A stretch of 64,000 bases of DNA, from positions 62,001 through 126,000 of the forward strand of contig JAWKTN010000005.1 in assembly GCA_041399065.1 (NCBI GenBank). The letters run 5' to 3'. Below are positions 18,994 to 28,842 of this stretch, in pieces (position 1 is the stretch's first letter; each line of letters opens with the position of its first letter). The position numbers were made by a program, and so were the translations under genes. Source of the DNA: JAGQPD01 sp020426865. GTDB lineage: Bacteria; Planctomycetota; Planctomycetia; Pirellulales; Pirellulaceae. The notes under the pieces were generated by a model, which saw only the letters and a program-made list of their open reading frames with translations, was not told the origin of the DNA and did no database searches.

Positions 18994-19449
18994 ACTAGTG
19001 GTGGATCTGTTTTCCCATGCTCACGCGTTGCTCTGTTGCATATCTAATCGAATGGTAGAACTTGACACCGCTGAATTCTCCGATCGCACCTGCAGGTTAA
19101 CCTTGGGGCAACCACGGCTTGCGAGTAGGTTCTCCGTGTGCTCAACGAGTATTCTTCCAATTCCCTGCCGTTGGTGCGATGGCAAGAAGGCAAGCGAATA
19201 GATCCAGCCACGATGTCCGTCATAGCCACCTAATGCCGTTCCGACCACCTCTCCTGAATCTTCAGCAACGAAGAAGAGCCCGTCATTCTGACCGCACTTT
19301 CGGTCGATCGATTGCTCTGGACCATTATGCCCTGTTGAATTCGGGAACACAGCATTCCAAAGGGAAACGACGGCACAGCGATCTGTATTCCGGTAATTGC
19401 GAATCTGCACTGACAACGATGAATTCCTTAACCGCCATGCTGTCTGCAA
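18994..19449 (-). pseudogene. GNAT-family N-acetyltransferase, frameshifted near the C-terminus
   Basis: The open frame covers 142 codons. It has the acetyl-CoA-binding loop HQRQGIGRILVEH after IYSLAFLP, and KVNLQVRSENS. The family normally continues with a FYxxxGY strand. That sequence is present in the next frame (VKFYHSIRYATEQRV, ending MGKQIHH at 18994), so one base has been lost, or two gained, near 19068-19080. With the present frame the protein ends in unrelated residues. It is either a recent pseudogene or a sequence error. Confidence 0.7.
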
Positions 19450-19999
19450 GTGAACTTGTTCAACCCTGATCCGAGTATCACGCTGTCGGGGAAAAACCTA
19501 GAGGTGTGCGGCGTTGCTGGGGCGAGTTGGTCGCGGCCCGTTTTTATCAGGCATCCAAGCAGTACCCAATAGTAGAGTCGCGGGGCTTGGCAAAATCAAT
19601 CAATTCCGGCCGGTGCGAAGACTCGCCCAGCCAACGAGGTATCAATCTACCAGACGCGCTACTTGACTTGGCAATCTGGGGCGACTTGGTGATCCAAGTC
19701 GAACGTTAGCCGCCCCGATTGCAGCGCACCCAGGCCCGTCAAGCCACAAAGACAAGCTGCTAGTCTGAGCCGGGCGGTGAGGTAGCGGCGTGGCGTATGA
19801 TGCCGTCCATCCCGTCCGACCGGCGAAGCCCGTTGGGGGGCCTGAGGTGAAGGAGCCATCGCCCACAGAATACACGAGCGAATTCCAGCGTTTTCACTTG
19901 ACACCCGTAGTCGCAGGTTGTCTTTTTTTGTTTTTTGATGGTCATTGGTGTCACAAACGTCGGTGGCCTGTGAGGTAAGTCACCAGGGAGCGAGAACAG
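19450..19999. other. intergenic region before the ECF sigma gene
   Basis: About 550 bp with only short frames in all directions, none with a convincing start or motif. The last 60 bp include a T-rich run (TTTTTTTGTTTTTTG near 19923) and GGGAGCGAGAACAG, which provides the ribosome site of the sigma gene. Promoters for the sigma/kinase pair should lie here. Confidence 0.5.
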
Positions 20000-20632
20000 A
20001 TGTCCGAAGAGTTGATAGACTCGGCCGAAACAGCAGGCCTGTTAATGAGAATTCGAAATGGCGAACGGGAACTGTTTGAACTGCTATTTGCGCGGCGTCG
20101 CGAACAGCTTCGTCGGGCGATCGAGCTGCGCCTTACGCCCGAGCTGAGAGCGAGATTTGACGCGTCCGACGTGGTGCAGGAGACGCATTTGGAGGCGTTT
20201 CGCCGATTGGACGATTATTGGTTTCGTAAACCGATGCCCTTTTCGATCTGGATTCGCAAGACGGCACAGCAACGACTGCAGAAACTCAAGCAGCAACACG
20301 TGCAAGCGAAGCTGCGTAGCGTGCGACGTGAACAGCTACTCCCACGAGAGTCATCGGTGATGATCGCCTCATGCTTGGCCTCTTCCGGCACGAGTGTCAC
20401 ACAACGGCTGGCGGCACAAGAATTTGCAGGTCTAGTCCAAGAGGCAGTAGGCGAGCTCGAGGAGCTAGATCGGGAGATTCTCCTGATGCGAATTGTGGAA
20501 GATCTCGCACATGCCGACATTGCGAGGATAGTCGAGATGAACACCGATGCTGTTCGGCAACGTTATGGCAGAGCGCTCATCAAATTGCGAGCGTTGCTAG
20601 TCGCGAAGGGATTGTCGAGGTGGCAATCATGA
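20000..20632 (+). CDS. ECF-type sigma factor
   Basis: The product has 210 residues. Region 2 runs over LRRAIELRLTPELRARFDAS, VVQETHLEAFRRLDDY and the PFSIWIRKTAQQRL helix. Region 4 is VGELEELDREILLMRIVEDL, followed by the helix-turn-helix ADIARIVEMNTDAVRQRYGRA. This is the planctomycete ECF subgroup usually encoded with protein kinases. GGGAG precedes the ATG. Its stop overlaps the kinase start as ATGA, so both are made from one message and the kinase probably controls the sigma factor. Confidence 0.9.
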   Translation: MSEELIDSAETAGLLMRIRNGERELFELLFARRREQLRRAIELRLTPELRARFDASDVVQETHLEAFRRLDDYWFRKPMPFSIWIRKTAQQRLQKLKQQHVQAKLRSVRREQLLPRESSVMIASCLASSGTSVTQRLAAQEFAGLVQEAVGELEELDREILLMRIVEDLAHADIARIVEMNTDAVRQRYGRALIKLRALLVAKGLSRWQS

Positions 20633-23600
20633 GTGACGCGACCCAATTGTCGTCAACCGCCAAGGAGATTGTCGTTGCGGAGGTCGCTGACCGGTTTACT
20701 GACGATCTCAAACAAGGTCGTTCGCCAAGCATTGAGGACTATGCCAAAGCATATCCTGAAATTGCCGACATCATCCGCCAGGTGTTTCCTGCATTTGCCA
20801 TGCTTGAACGGCCGCCGTCTGGAAAACCTTTGGAACTGTACGACGATCAAAAGGCTGACGGTCAGCTTGGCGACTTTCGCCTTCTTCGTGAAATAGGTCG
20901 CGGCGGCATGGGCGTTGTGTACGAGGCGGAACAGATTTCGATTGGCCGCCGCGTCGCGCTAAAGATCCTCCCATTTGCCGCCATGTTCGATCGGCAGAAA
21001 CTCAATCGGTTCAAGAACGAAGTTCGCGCGGCCGGCACGCTGGATCATCCGCACATTGTCGCCGTTTATGCGGTCGGCAACGATCGCGGCGTGCATTACT
21101 ACGCGATGTACTTGGTCGAGGGAAAAAGCCTCGCCGAGATCATTGCCGTAAAACGTGAAAATGCAAAAACAACCGGAGTAGACCGCAGCGAGTTAGGAAT
21201 CGCAACAGCCCCGGGGACCAATGCATCCAGCGTTTCCCGCGATGCGGACGTGCTGGCTCGACAGTCAGCGAACGACACGGCGCCTAAGCTTGCATTTTCC
21301 ACATTGCCCGATGCCGACCATGAAGATCCAGTTCGCGTCGTTGCTCAATTGGGCATTCAGGCGACGGAAGCGTTACATTACGCGCACGAAAACGGCATTG
21401 TTCACCGCGACATTAAACCTGCCAATCTTCTTGTGAATACTGACGGCAAGTTGTTTGTCACTGACTTTGGACTGGCGCGCGTTGAGAACACGTCTGGCAT
21501 GACAATGACAGGAGATGTGTTGGGGACCCTGCGATATATGAGTCCCGAGCAAGCGGTTGGCGGACGGATGCTGGATGAACGGACGGACATTTACTCTCTA
21601 GGTGCCAGCCTCTACGAGCTCATCGGAGGACGCCCCGTTGTCTCTGGCACAGATCGACAGGAGATTCTTCAAGCACTGATCGAGAAAACACCAACGCCGC
21701 TTAACAAGATAAGACAAGATATACCACGCGACTTGGGGACCATTATTCACAAATCCATAGCCAAGGACCCCAACGAACGCTATCGTTCGATGCACGAGTT
21801 TGGCAGTGACCTTCGTCGGTTTGTCAGCGGCGAACAAATTAAAGCGCGACGCCCGTCACTACTCAAACGATCGTTGCTTTGGTCGCGACGAAACAGAACG
21901 ATGGTTGTCACAGCAGTCGTCACGGCCACGATTGCGGCAATATCATGTGGCGCGGCTCTGGTTCAGGCATATCGCTCCGAGGCAAAACATCGGCAGCTCG
22001 CTGAAGAGAGCCTCAATGACGCCCACGAAGCTGTTGACCGTCTTCTGTCACGCATTGCCGACGAACAGCTTCTCGATGAACCGCACATGGAACAACTCCG
22101 ACACGATCTGCTCAACGACGCACTCGACTTCTACGTACGCTTTCTCAAGAACCGACATCACAACGAATGGGTCGACCACGACGCTGCTGACGCATATCTC
22201 CGGGTTGGCAGAATCCACCATCAATTGGGCAACAGTGAAAAGGCGCAACTGCACTATCAACAGGCCATCACGCTGCTAACAAACCAACAGGACGACTCTG
22301 CAGCCGTTGGCGACCGGGACACTGGAGCTTTAGCCGAGGCTCATTTGCGGCTCGGCACCCTACTCGACGAAACCGGTGACGTTGACGAAGCAGAAAAGAG
22401 TTTTCGCCAGACGCTAGTGCTCTTGGCTCGCTACGATCCTACTTTGATGATGTCCTCGGAAAACTCGCAACTGTCATCCGCCGCCCACGACGGCCTGGCG
22501 TTACTTCTATCCAACACTCGACGGCTCGACGACGCCGAGGACCACTTCCATCGGGCAATCGAGATTTCCGAGAGCCTAGCACAAAAATTCCCGACAGAAA
22601 CAGAGTATCGCCACAGTCTCGCCAATTCCATGAACAACCTGGGGACGATGTTATTTGACAGCGGCCGTTGGGAGGAAGCGGGAACGCACTTTCAGCAAGC
22701 TTTAGAGCGAGAACAACGGACCGTCGCGAAGGCTCCTTGGTCAAGAAAATACCTGCAGTTATTGGCTCGTATTGCGAACAATCTGGGAGCCCTACATATG
22801 ACCACTGGGCGACTCCCGCAAGCCGAGGAATGCTTTCAGATGGCGATCGAGCTCCGTGAACGCTTGGTGAGCAAATTCCCATCTACCACAACCTATCGAG
22901 ACGAGCTGTCACAGAGCTACGTTAATTTGGGAGTGCTGCGCGCGAACAATGGCGATCAGGAAATGGCCATCGAAGCGTTCCAAAAAGCAGCCGACTGTCT
23001 GGAAAAACTCGTTAGTGACGTCCCGGATATCCGTGCGTTTCGCGAAAACCTGGCGAAAGCATCCAATAACCTTGGCGTACTCTTGTGGGAGGCCGGGCAA
23101 TTGCGTGCCGCCGAGTCGGCACACCGGAGGGCGGTTGCGATTCGAAGCAAGCTCGTGGAGAGCCATCCAGAATCGCCGATGTACATGTCGCAATTGGCTA
23201 CCAGCTACAGTAACCTCGCGCTGGCGTTAGTGGACGCTAATCATAGCCGCGAAGCGGAAGACGCGTGCCGACATGCCGTTGCTATTTTTCAACGACTTTT
23301 GTCCGACGCGCCCAATAGCGCCCCTGCCAAAAGCCGATTGGGAATGGCACTTCACAACTTAGGTGAGTTGCTACTAGATCGGAACGATCTTGTCGGCGCG
23401 CAAGAGGTAATTTCCGAGGCAATTCGCCTGCAGCAAGAAGCAACTTCAAGTATTCCGGGGAGTATTCAATACCGCACGTTTTTGCGAAACCACTGGTTCG
23501 TCCAATGCGAGATCCTCATTCAACAGGGGAGCTACAATCCGGTCTTCGATGCTGCCGATACTCTGGCAACCGTTTCACCCGACAAAGCTGAAGGTCAATT

Positions 23601-23874
23601 CAACGCTGCGTGTTACTTGGCCCGCTGCATACCATTGATCGCAACCGACACGGCTCTGGCACACGACGAACGGCATCGCATCAAACAGAATGCCGTAACG
23701 CTGGCGGTTTCCCGCCTGCGTGAATTCGTTGACCAAGCCGAAGACAATGTAGCGGCCGTCGCACGGATTCACAATGAGTCCTATCTCAATCCTATCCGCG
23801 ATGATGTCATGACTCAAACCTTCCTCGACGATATAACATCCGTAAGTCACGCACAATCCACGATCACACCCTGA
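20629..23874 (+). CDS. Ser/Thr protein kinase with TPR repeats
   Basis: The product has 1081 residues. An N-terminal segment (DRFTDDLKQGRSPSIEDYA) shared by planctomycete kinases precedes the kinase domain at about 83-400: glycine loop GRGGMGVVYEA, Lys112 in VALKIL, VHRDIKPANLL, and DFGLA near 279, then GTLRYMSPEQA. All catalytic residues are kept. One membrane helix lies at about 424-446. The rest is a long outer part made of TPR repeats (YLRVGRIHHQLGNSEKA, SLANSMNNLGTMLFDSGRW and others). ATGA overlap with the sigma gene fixes the start. It is probably a membrane sensor kinase for the partner sigma factor. Confidence 0.92.
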   Translation: MSDATQLSSTAKEIVVAEVADRFTDDLKQGRSPSIEDYAKAYPEIADIIRQVFPAFAMLERPPSGKPLELYDDQKADGQLGDFRLLREIGRGGMGVVYEAEQISIGRRVALKILPFAAMFDRQKLNRFKNEVRAAGTLDHPHIVAVYAVGNDRGVHYYAMYLVEGKSLAEIIAVKRENAKTTGVDRSELGIATAPGTNASSVSRDADVLARQSANDTAPKLAFSTLPDADHEDPVRVVAQLGIQATEALHYAHENGIVHRDIKPANLLVNTDGKLFVTDFGLARVENTSGMTMTGDVLGTLRYMSPEQAVGGRMLDERTDIYSLGASLYELIGGRPVVSGTDRQEILQALIEKTPTPLNKIRQDIPRDLGTIIHKSIAKDPNERYRSMHEFGSDLRRFVSGEQIKARRPSLLKRSLLWSRRNRTMVVTAVVTATIAAISCGAALVQAYRSEAKHRQLAEESLNDAHEAVDRLLSRIADEQLLDEPHMEQLRHDLLNDALDFYVRFLKNRHHNEWVDHDAADAYLRVGRIHHQLGNSEKAQLHYQQAITLLTNQQDDSAAVGDRDTGALAEAHLRLGTLLDETGDVDEAEKSFRQTLVLLARYDPTLMMSSENSQLSSAAHDGLALLLSNTRRLDDAEDHFHRAIEISESLAQKFPTETEYRHSLANSMNNLGTMLFDSGRWEEAGTHFQQALEREQRTVAKAPWSRKYLQLLARIANNLGALHMTTGRLPQAEECFQMAIELRERLVSKFPSTTTYRDELSQSYVNLGVLRANNGDQEMAIEAFQKAADCLEKLVSDVPDIRAFRENLAKASNNLGVLLWEAGQLRAAESAHRRAVAIRSKLVESHPESPMYMSQLATSYSNLALALVDANHSREAEDACRHAVAIFQRLLSDAPNSAPAKSRLGMALHNLGELLLDRNDLVGAQEVISEAIRLQQEATSSIPGSIQYRTFLRNHWFVQCEILIQQGSYNPVFDAADTLATVSPDKAEGQFNAACYLARCIPLIATDTALAHDERHRIKQNAVTLAVSRLREFVDQAEDNVAAVARIHNESYLNPIRDDVMTQTFLDDITSVSHAQSTITP

Positions 23875-23928
23875 AATCGGAACTGACAACTCCGATGCCT
23901 CCGGAACTTAAAACCTAGAAAGGTAAAC

Positions 23929-25344
23929 ATGATTAATCGCAACCGCCCGAACCGATTAGTACGAGAAACGCGGGTTCTTTCCGTTGTCCAGCTCGAAGCG
24001 CGACTCCTTCTTTGCCACGGCGGTCGCCCACCGCACGTCGGATGCGGAGGAGGTGACCCGCCGCCAGAACCGACAATGGCTGATCCCGCCATTGTCTATG
24101 TCGCTCAAAGTCCAAAAGGATCTACTACCACTTATGACTTAATGGTGATGGACGCGGACGGCCGTAATCAGACCAAGCTGCTCACGTCAACCAATGCCGA
24201 GCGAAGCTTATCGTTCCCAGCCTGGTCACCGGACATCAGTCCAGCTCCGGGCTACCAGGGAACGATTGCCATCGAAACGCAGCCCGACTTCGGGAACACT
24301 TCCGGCCACATCTCCTCGATCATACTCGTCGACGTGGAGATCGGCGCGGATGGCGTTCCACGAGCCCTCAACGAGCGCGTCCTGGTGGATGAAACCGACG
24401 GAAACGTCGCCAGCGTCGTCGCGAAACCCGACTGGTCTCCTGACCTCAATCCCGATGCCGCGGGTTACCAGGGCGAGATAGTGTTCACGACGATCGAGAG
24501 TATTAATGTCGTCAGCGTGGCGTGGAACGAATCAACGATGAATCCGAGCGTTGAGCGAGTTTCACCATCTGTCGACTCCGTCATCGTCGTCGACGTTGAC
24601 ATATCTCAAGCATCGGTGACTCACCCAAAATGGAGCCCTGACGGCCAGCGGATCGCCTTCCAATTCCGTGACAGCGCGACCGCCGATTATGCGGTGGCCG
24701 TCGTCAATGGAACTGGTCCAGATGCGACGATAACCAACTTGATCGTAACCGCATTCGTGGACGAACCGGCCTGGAGCCGTGCGGGCGACCGAATTGCCTT
24801 CGCGACCGAGGGAAGTCGCCGCACAACGTCCGAACTCTGGGCGGTCAACTTGGCCGCGCCGAACAATGTTGAGTTGCTTGCACAGGACGTTGCGTCGCCG
24901 AGTTGGACCTTGGACGACCCGGTGACCGCTGGCGTGGACGAGCAGGACGCGTTCATGATTGTCTCTGGCGGCGGCATCCACCGCGTGGACCTTGCCACCG
25001 GTGAATTGACGACGCTTGCCGAATCCAAAAAGTCGAGCCTCCGTTGGCCAGACCTGCGGCCTTTTGACAGTAATGGATGGGCACCTGCGCTGTCAGCGCC
25101 GAGTAGTCAAACGCTCATCGCGGGTCGGACGGTTACCGTTCCACCAGAACGCTCTCTCGATCCCAAGACAACAACGCTTTATGATCAATTTCACTGGTCT
25201 ACTCCACCATCATCGGACTTACCCTATTGGGAACGCGCTACCACAATCGATTACACGTCAGCGGCCGACCAGGAGACACAAGCTCACGTAGACGACGCGA
25301 TGTCCAACCTCGACGTGTTGATTGACCTTCTTGCTGTAATCTAA
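23929..25344 (+). CDS. secreted TolB-like beta-propeller protein
   Basis: The product has 471 residues. The opening RVLSVVQLEARLLLC resembles the LEPR-XLL segment of exported planctomycete proteins. The body contains PD40/TolB-like blades: FPAWSPDISPAPG, KPDWSPDLNPDA, HPKWSPDGQRIAF and EPAWSRAGDRIAF. The C-terminal 80 residues are not recognised. It starts 55 bp after the kinase and may be read with it. A binding or scaffold role at the surface is likely; there is no catalytic motif. Confidence 0.75.
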   Translation: MINRNRPNRLVRETRVLSVVQLEARLLLCHGGRPPHVGCGGGDPPPEPTMADPAIVYVAQSPKGSTTTYDLMVMDADGRNQTKLLTSTNAERSLSFPAWSPDISPAPGYQGTIAIETQPDFGNTSGHISSIILVDVEIGADGVPRALNERVLVDETDGNVASVVAKPDWSPDLNPDAAGYQGEIVFTTIESINVVSVAWNESTMNPSVERVSPSVDSVIVVDVDISQASVTHPKWSPDGQRIAFQFRDSATADYAVAVVNGTGPDATITNLIVTAFVDEPAWSRAGDRIAFATEGSRRTTSELWAVNLAAPNNVELLAQDVASPSWTLDDPVTAGVDEQDAFMIVSGGGIHRVDLATGELTTLAESKKSSLRWPDLRPFDSNGWAPALSAPSSQTLIAGRTVTVPPERSLDPKTTTLYDQFHWSTPPSSDLPYWERATTIDYTSAADQETQAHVDDAMSNLDVLIDLLAVI

Positions 25345-25459
25345 CCTACCTGGTATCCAATCAACTATTGTCTTTGAATTGAAATAAAATTTGTCCCCTT
25401 GATGCGACAACTAACCGTAAGCAGCCTTGACGAGGGCTCACCTTTGGAGGTCATTGCTG

Positions 25460-26824
25460 ATGAAAGCGTTGCCACTAAGCGGTATCCTTGCGATCTGTTT
25501 CGTTCCAGCGGCGGCGGTCGTAGCACTGCCGGATACTTTTGAGATTGCCAAACTGGTTCCCAATGACGGCGAAGAGGGCGACGACTTCGGTTCTTCCGCA
25601 TCCCTTTGGGGAAATTTTGCGATCGTCGGCGCTCCCCAAAAGAGCGAGGGCGGAACCTATGTTGGGGCGGCATACCTCTTTCGTCGTGACGAAGGTCGAG
25701 CGGATAGTTGGCAGCAAGTAAGGAAGTTCACGTCCCCCGACGGACAAACGGACGACCGCTTCGGCTGGTCCGTTTCGCTGTTGGGCGACCTGGCTCTCGT
25801 CGGCGCCCATCGGGCGGACGCAGCTTACCTCTATGGACGTAATCATGGTGGACCTGACAATTGGGGACTCGTGAAAACGATTCGCCCAGCCGAAGTCGTC
25901 GGGGCCGATGACCATTTTGGCATCTCCGTGTCGCTGGCTGGCGATTTGGCAATTGTCGGCGCCAGTGGTGACGACGACCGCGGATTCGATGCCGGTGCGG
26001 CATATCTCTTTCGACGGGACGAGGGCGGTCCCGAAAACTGGGGGCAAGTGGCCAAATTCCTGGCCGCCGACGCGTCAACCGGCGACTACCTGGGCTATTC
26101 GGTATCATTGTCTGGAGACTACGCAGTTGTTGGTGCCCGCGGTGACGACAATCTGAGAGGTGCAGCGTATGTTTTCGGTCGCAATGTCGGTGGCCCAGAG
26201 AATTGGGGGCAAGCCAAAAAGCTCACGTCGCCAAACAGATCAAGCCTCGACGGATTTGGACGTTCAGTATCCAGCGCCGGAGATCTCATTTTAGTTGGGA
26301 GCCACAATGATGATACGGTTGGCCAATTCGGCGGCGCGGCATACCTATACGATCGCAATCGAGTTAGGCCGGACAGTTGGGGCCTTTCCGCCCAATTGAC
26401 AGCGGCAGACGGAGGCGAATTCAACAATTTTGGCTGGTCGACTTTCATCACAAACGAGTTGGCAATGGTGGGAGCAATTGGGTTTAGCGAGAGCGACGAT
26501 GATGCCGACTTACGTTCCGGAGCTGTATATCTATTTAAACCGGACGAATTCGACGGCAAATGGATACAAACAAACAAGCTTATTGCCTCCGACGGGGCAA
26601 GATTCGGCAATCTCGGGTTAAGCGCCTCATACAACGACGGCATCGCAATCTTTGGAGCCAATAGCAATGCGATCAATCCGAGCGGTGCAGTTTACATTTA
26701 TGATCTAACCGCTGCGGTTCCGGAACCCACTGCAATCCTAACCGCGACGATCTCGCTACTATGCAGTGCATCCGTCCGGTGTTTTGCCTCTAATGGAACT
26801 GGAATTCTCCACTGTATGCGTTAG
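25460..26824 (+). CDS. FG-GAP repeat protein with PEP-CTERM-like end
   Basis: The product has 454 residues, starting at ATG 25460, which has GGAGG 9 bp upstream; the longer frame from 25427 has none. A signal peptide is followed by seven or so repeats of the FG-GAP/integrin-alpha-like type: FGSSASLWGNFAIVGAP, FGWSVSLLGDLALVGAH, FGISVSLAGDLAIVGAS and more, each ending in GAAYLFRRDEGG. The end has VPEPTA and a hydrophobic helix, a PEP-CTERM signal, but the following residues are not the usual short basic tail, so sorting may be impaired. Confidence 0.8.
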   Translation: MKALPLSGILAICFVPAAAVVALPDTFEIAKLVPNDGEEGDDFGSSASLWGNFAIVGAPQKSEGGTYVGAAYLFRRDEGRADSWQQVRKFTSPDGQTDDRFGWSVSLLGDLALVGAHRADAAYLYGRNHGGPDNWGLVKTIRPAEVVGADDHFGISVSLAGDLAIVGASGDDDRGFDAGAAYLFRRDEGGPENWGQVAKFLAADASTGDYLGYSVSLSGDYAVVGARGDDNLRGAAYVFGRNVGGPENWGQAKKLTSPNRSSLDGFGRSVSSAGDLILVGSHNDDTVGQFGGAAYLYDRNRVRPDSWGLSAQLTAADGGEFNNFGWSTFITNELAMVGAIGFSESDDDADLRSGAVYLFKPDEFDGKWIQTNKLIASDGARFGNLGLSASYNDGIAIFGANSNAINPSGAVYIYDLTAAVPEPTAILTATISLLCSASVRCFASNGTGILHCMR

Positions 26825-26850
26825 CCTAACAGCTACAGGAGGAGAAATCC

Positions 26851-26952
26851 ATGAGCAGGTAGCGTAGACATTTTACAGCAGAGCAGAAGGCTGAGGCAGT
26901 TCGGCGTCATTTGAGCAGAAAGGTGCCAGTGGCTCGCGTTCCAACGTTTCGC
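26851..26952 (+). pseudogene. IS3-type transposase OrfA remnant
   Basis: After AGGAGGAG the frame reads MSR, a TAG stop, then RRHFTAEQKAEAVRRHL and SRKVPVA, the N-terminal helix-turn-helix of IS3-family OrfA proteins (HTH_Tnp_1). Codon 4 is a nonsense codon and the sequence breaks off after about 34 codons into a broken AraC gene. It is a relic of an insertion sequence. Confidence 0.65.
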
Positions 26953-26981
26953 AAACCTTATTCGCCCCAATTCTTTGAGCA

Positions 26982-27861
26982 GTGCCGAACGACACTTCCC
27001 ATGAATCCCACCGGCGAATCTGCCGGGCTATCGATTTCATCAATCAGAATCTCGCGTCGAATCCGTCCGTGACGGAAATTGTTCGGGCCGCACCGTTTTC
27101 GAGCTTTCATTTTCAACGTCTGTTCCGGGCGCTGGTCCGAGAACCCGTTGCAGGATTCACTAGGCGAATTCGTCTTGAGACGGCTGCGCGTCGTTTGAAG
27201 TTTCGAGCGCAGGGGGACATTACGAGTCCTTGCATTCGACCTTGGGTTCTCTAGCTCGCAGAACTTTGCTAAAGCTTTCAAGAAGCACTTTCGTGTATCC
27301 GCGAGCCAATACAAAGAGCAACATCAAAGTGTCCCACCAGACACGAAGGCCGCCGGACTCAACTTGGATTCAGCACCAGGCGACATTGCGGCTAACGTTG
27401 CAGTAAAAGACGTTGACGAATTTCGTGTTGTCTATCGTCGATATTTCGGGTCGTACGATGACCCAGACGTGCACACTGTGTTCGAAGACGTCGTGCGATG
27501 GGCGATGCCACGCAATCTCGATGACTTCGCAAGATACATCAGTATCCCCTGGGACGATTCGGACATTACGGCAGAGGAGAAATGCCGGTTCGATGCGTGC
27601 CTACAAGTTGACAACGACGTTCGACTCGATGGTGGATTCAACTGGCAAACGATTCCGTCTGGCAAATACGCCGTCTACGATTGCGAAATAACGGAACATG
27701 ATTTTGATAGTCCGTGGACGGAGTTGATGCGGACGTGGCTACCGACAAGCGGGTTTCAGCCCGACGACCGACCTCGCTTCGAGCGATATCATACGGACGG
27801 CAGTCAAGATCCGGATGGTCGGTGGAAGCTTGGACTTTGGCTGCCCGTCACTCCACTTTAG
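26982..27861 (+). pseudogene. AraC-type regulator with GyrI-like domain, frameshifted
   Basis: The first frame (GTG 26982) encodes the AraC DNA-binding domain: RRICRAIDFINQNLA, then FSSFHFQRLFRALVREPVAG. The frame breaks at about 27218-27225. In the next frame the second helix-turn-helix continues (VLAFDLGFSSSQNFAKAFK) through a linker into a GyrI-like/AraC effector-binding domain (residues FRVVYRRYFGSYDD to LGLWLPV, stop 27861). Restoring one base would give a regulator of about 290 residues. Its 5' end abuts the IS relic. Likely a pseudogene. Confidence 0.75.
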
Positions 27862-28019
27862 ATGCTCTTTTTCGCACGCTTTTTGACGGGTCTGGAGGCT
27901 TAGCACAAAAGGAAACACCGACCGCACGAAAGGAAACGCCCTTCGAGACGATGCATTCTAGTATTCGGTTAGTGCTGATTTCAGCACAACCAAGTAACCC
28001 AGAGTGAAAGGTCGTCATC

Positions 28020-28739
28020 ATGGCAATTCGCAACAACAATCGTCATTCCAACCAACTTTCCGTCGAATCACTTGAAGGTCGTCAACTCGTGGCGGCTGAC
28101 TTGCTCGGCAACGGCACTTGGGCCATCGCCGGAACTAACGCAAGCGATGAAATCTATGTCGCTCGCGACGAAGTTGACTCGAACGTTCTGTTAGTCGAAA
28201 TCAACGGTCGCGTTGTCGACGAACAATACGAAGCAGACGTTTCGAGTATCCACATCCTTGGCCGGGGAGGAAACGACTTCATTGAAATCGACGAGTCCGC
28301 TGGTGCGATTGCTATTCCAACTCAGATCTACGGGCAAAGCGGCCACGATATCATCATCGGTGGTTCTGGCGTCGACCGAATTTTTGGCGGCAGCGGTCAC
28401 GATGAACTTCTTGGCCATGCCGGTAACGACTTCATCTACGGTGGACCTGGCGACGACTATCTGGAAGGTGGCCGGGGCAACGACACGCTACGAGGCGGTC
28501 GAGGATTCAACGACATCGTGGACGCTCCAGATGTCGTTCAACCGAACTACACGAACTACTTGGTCGCAAACGATGTCGTTATCGCATCAAGCTACGGCAA
28601 CGCGGAGTTTTACAACAATGCTCGGAAGCAGCTGCAGCAGTTCTTCCCCAATCGGGAAATCGTTCTGACTGACACTCGCGAGCTTTGGTATAACGGGGGA
28701 GCAGTCCACTGCGTGACCAATGTCCAACCGTTGCTATAA
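28020..28739 (+). CDS. RTX-repeat protein fused to the C-terminal tip of agmatine deiminase
   Basis: The product has 239 residues. It starts with a planctomycete export segment (SVESLEGRQLVAAD), then calcium-binding RTX nonapeptides (GGSGVDRIF, GGSGHDELL, GGPGDDYLE, GGRGNDTLR). The last 60 residues are different: YLVANDVVIASSYG, FFPNREIVLTDTREL and GGAVHCVTNVQP. They match the end of the agmatine deiminase/peptidylarginine deiminase fold, including the catalytic Cys in GGxxHC. The first 80% of that enzyme is absent, so catalysis is not expected. It looks like a deletion fusion. AAAGG precedes the start. Confidence 0.7.
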   Translation: MAIRNNNRHSNQLSVESLEGRQLVAADLLGNGTWAIAGTNASDEIYVARDEVDSNVLLVEINGRVVDEQYEADVSSIHILGRGGNDFIEIDESAGAIAIPTQIYGQSGHDIIIGGSGVDRIFGGSGHDELLGHAGNDFIYGGPGDDYLEGGRGNDTLRGGRGFNDIVDAPDVVQPNYTNYLVANDVVIASSYGNAEFYNNARKQLQQFFPNREIVLTDTRELWYNGGAVHCVTNVQPLL

Positions 28740-28802
28740 GAAGTAAAACAAATAAACGCCTAAAATCGCGTTCACGTGTAGAGTGCCGTTTCTATCGCAG
28801 AT

Positions 28803-28836
28803 ACCATCAACGTGCTCACTGAGGCACGTTGATGGT
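28803..28836. terminator. hairpin between convergent genes
   Basis: ACCATCAACGTG at 28803 pairs perfectly with CACGTTGATGGT ending at 28836, with a loop of about 10 bases. It lies between the RTX chimera (+) and the SMR fragment (-), where a two-way terminator would be expected. There is no long T run. Confidence 0.6.
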
Positions 28837-28842
28837 TTGCGA

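Noticed and set aside
19642..19904. overlapping short minus-strand frames in the gap before the sigma gene
   Set aside because: Several frames of similar length in all directions with no motif, as expected by chance in GC-rich DNA.
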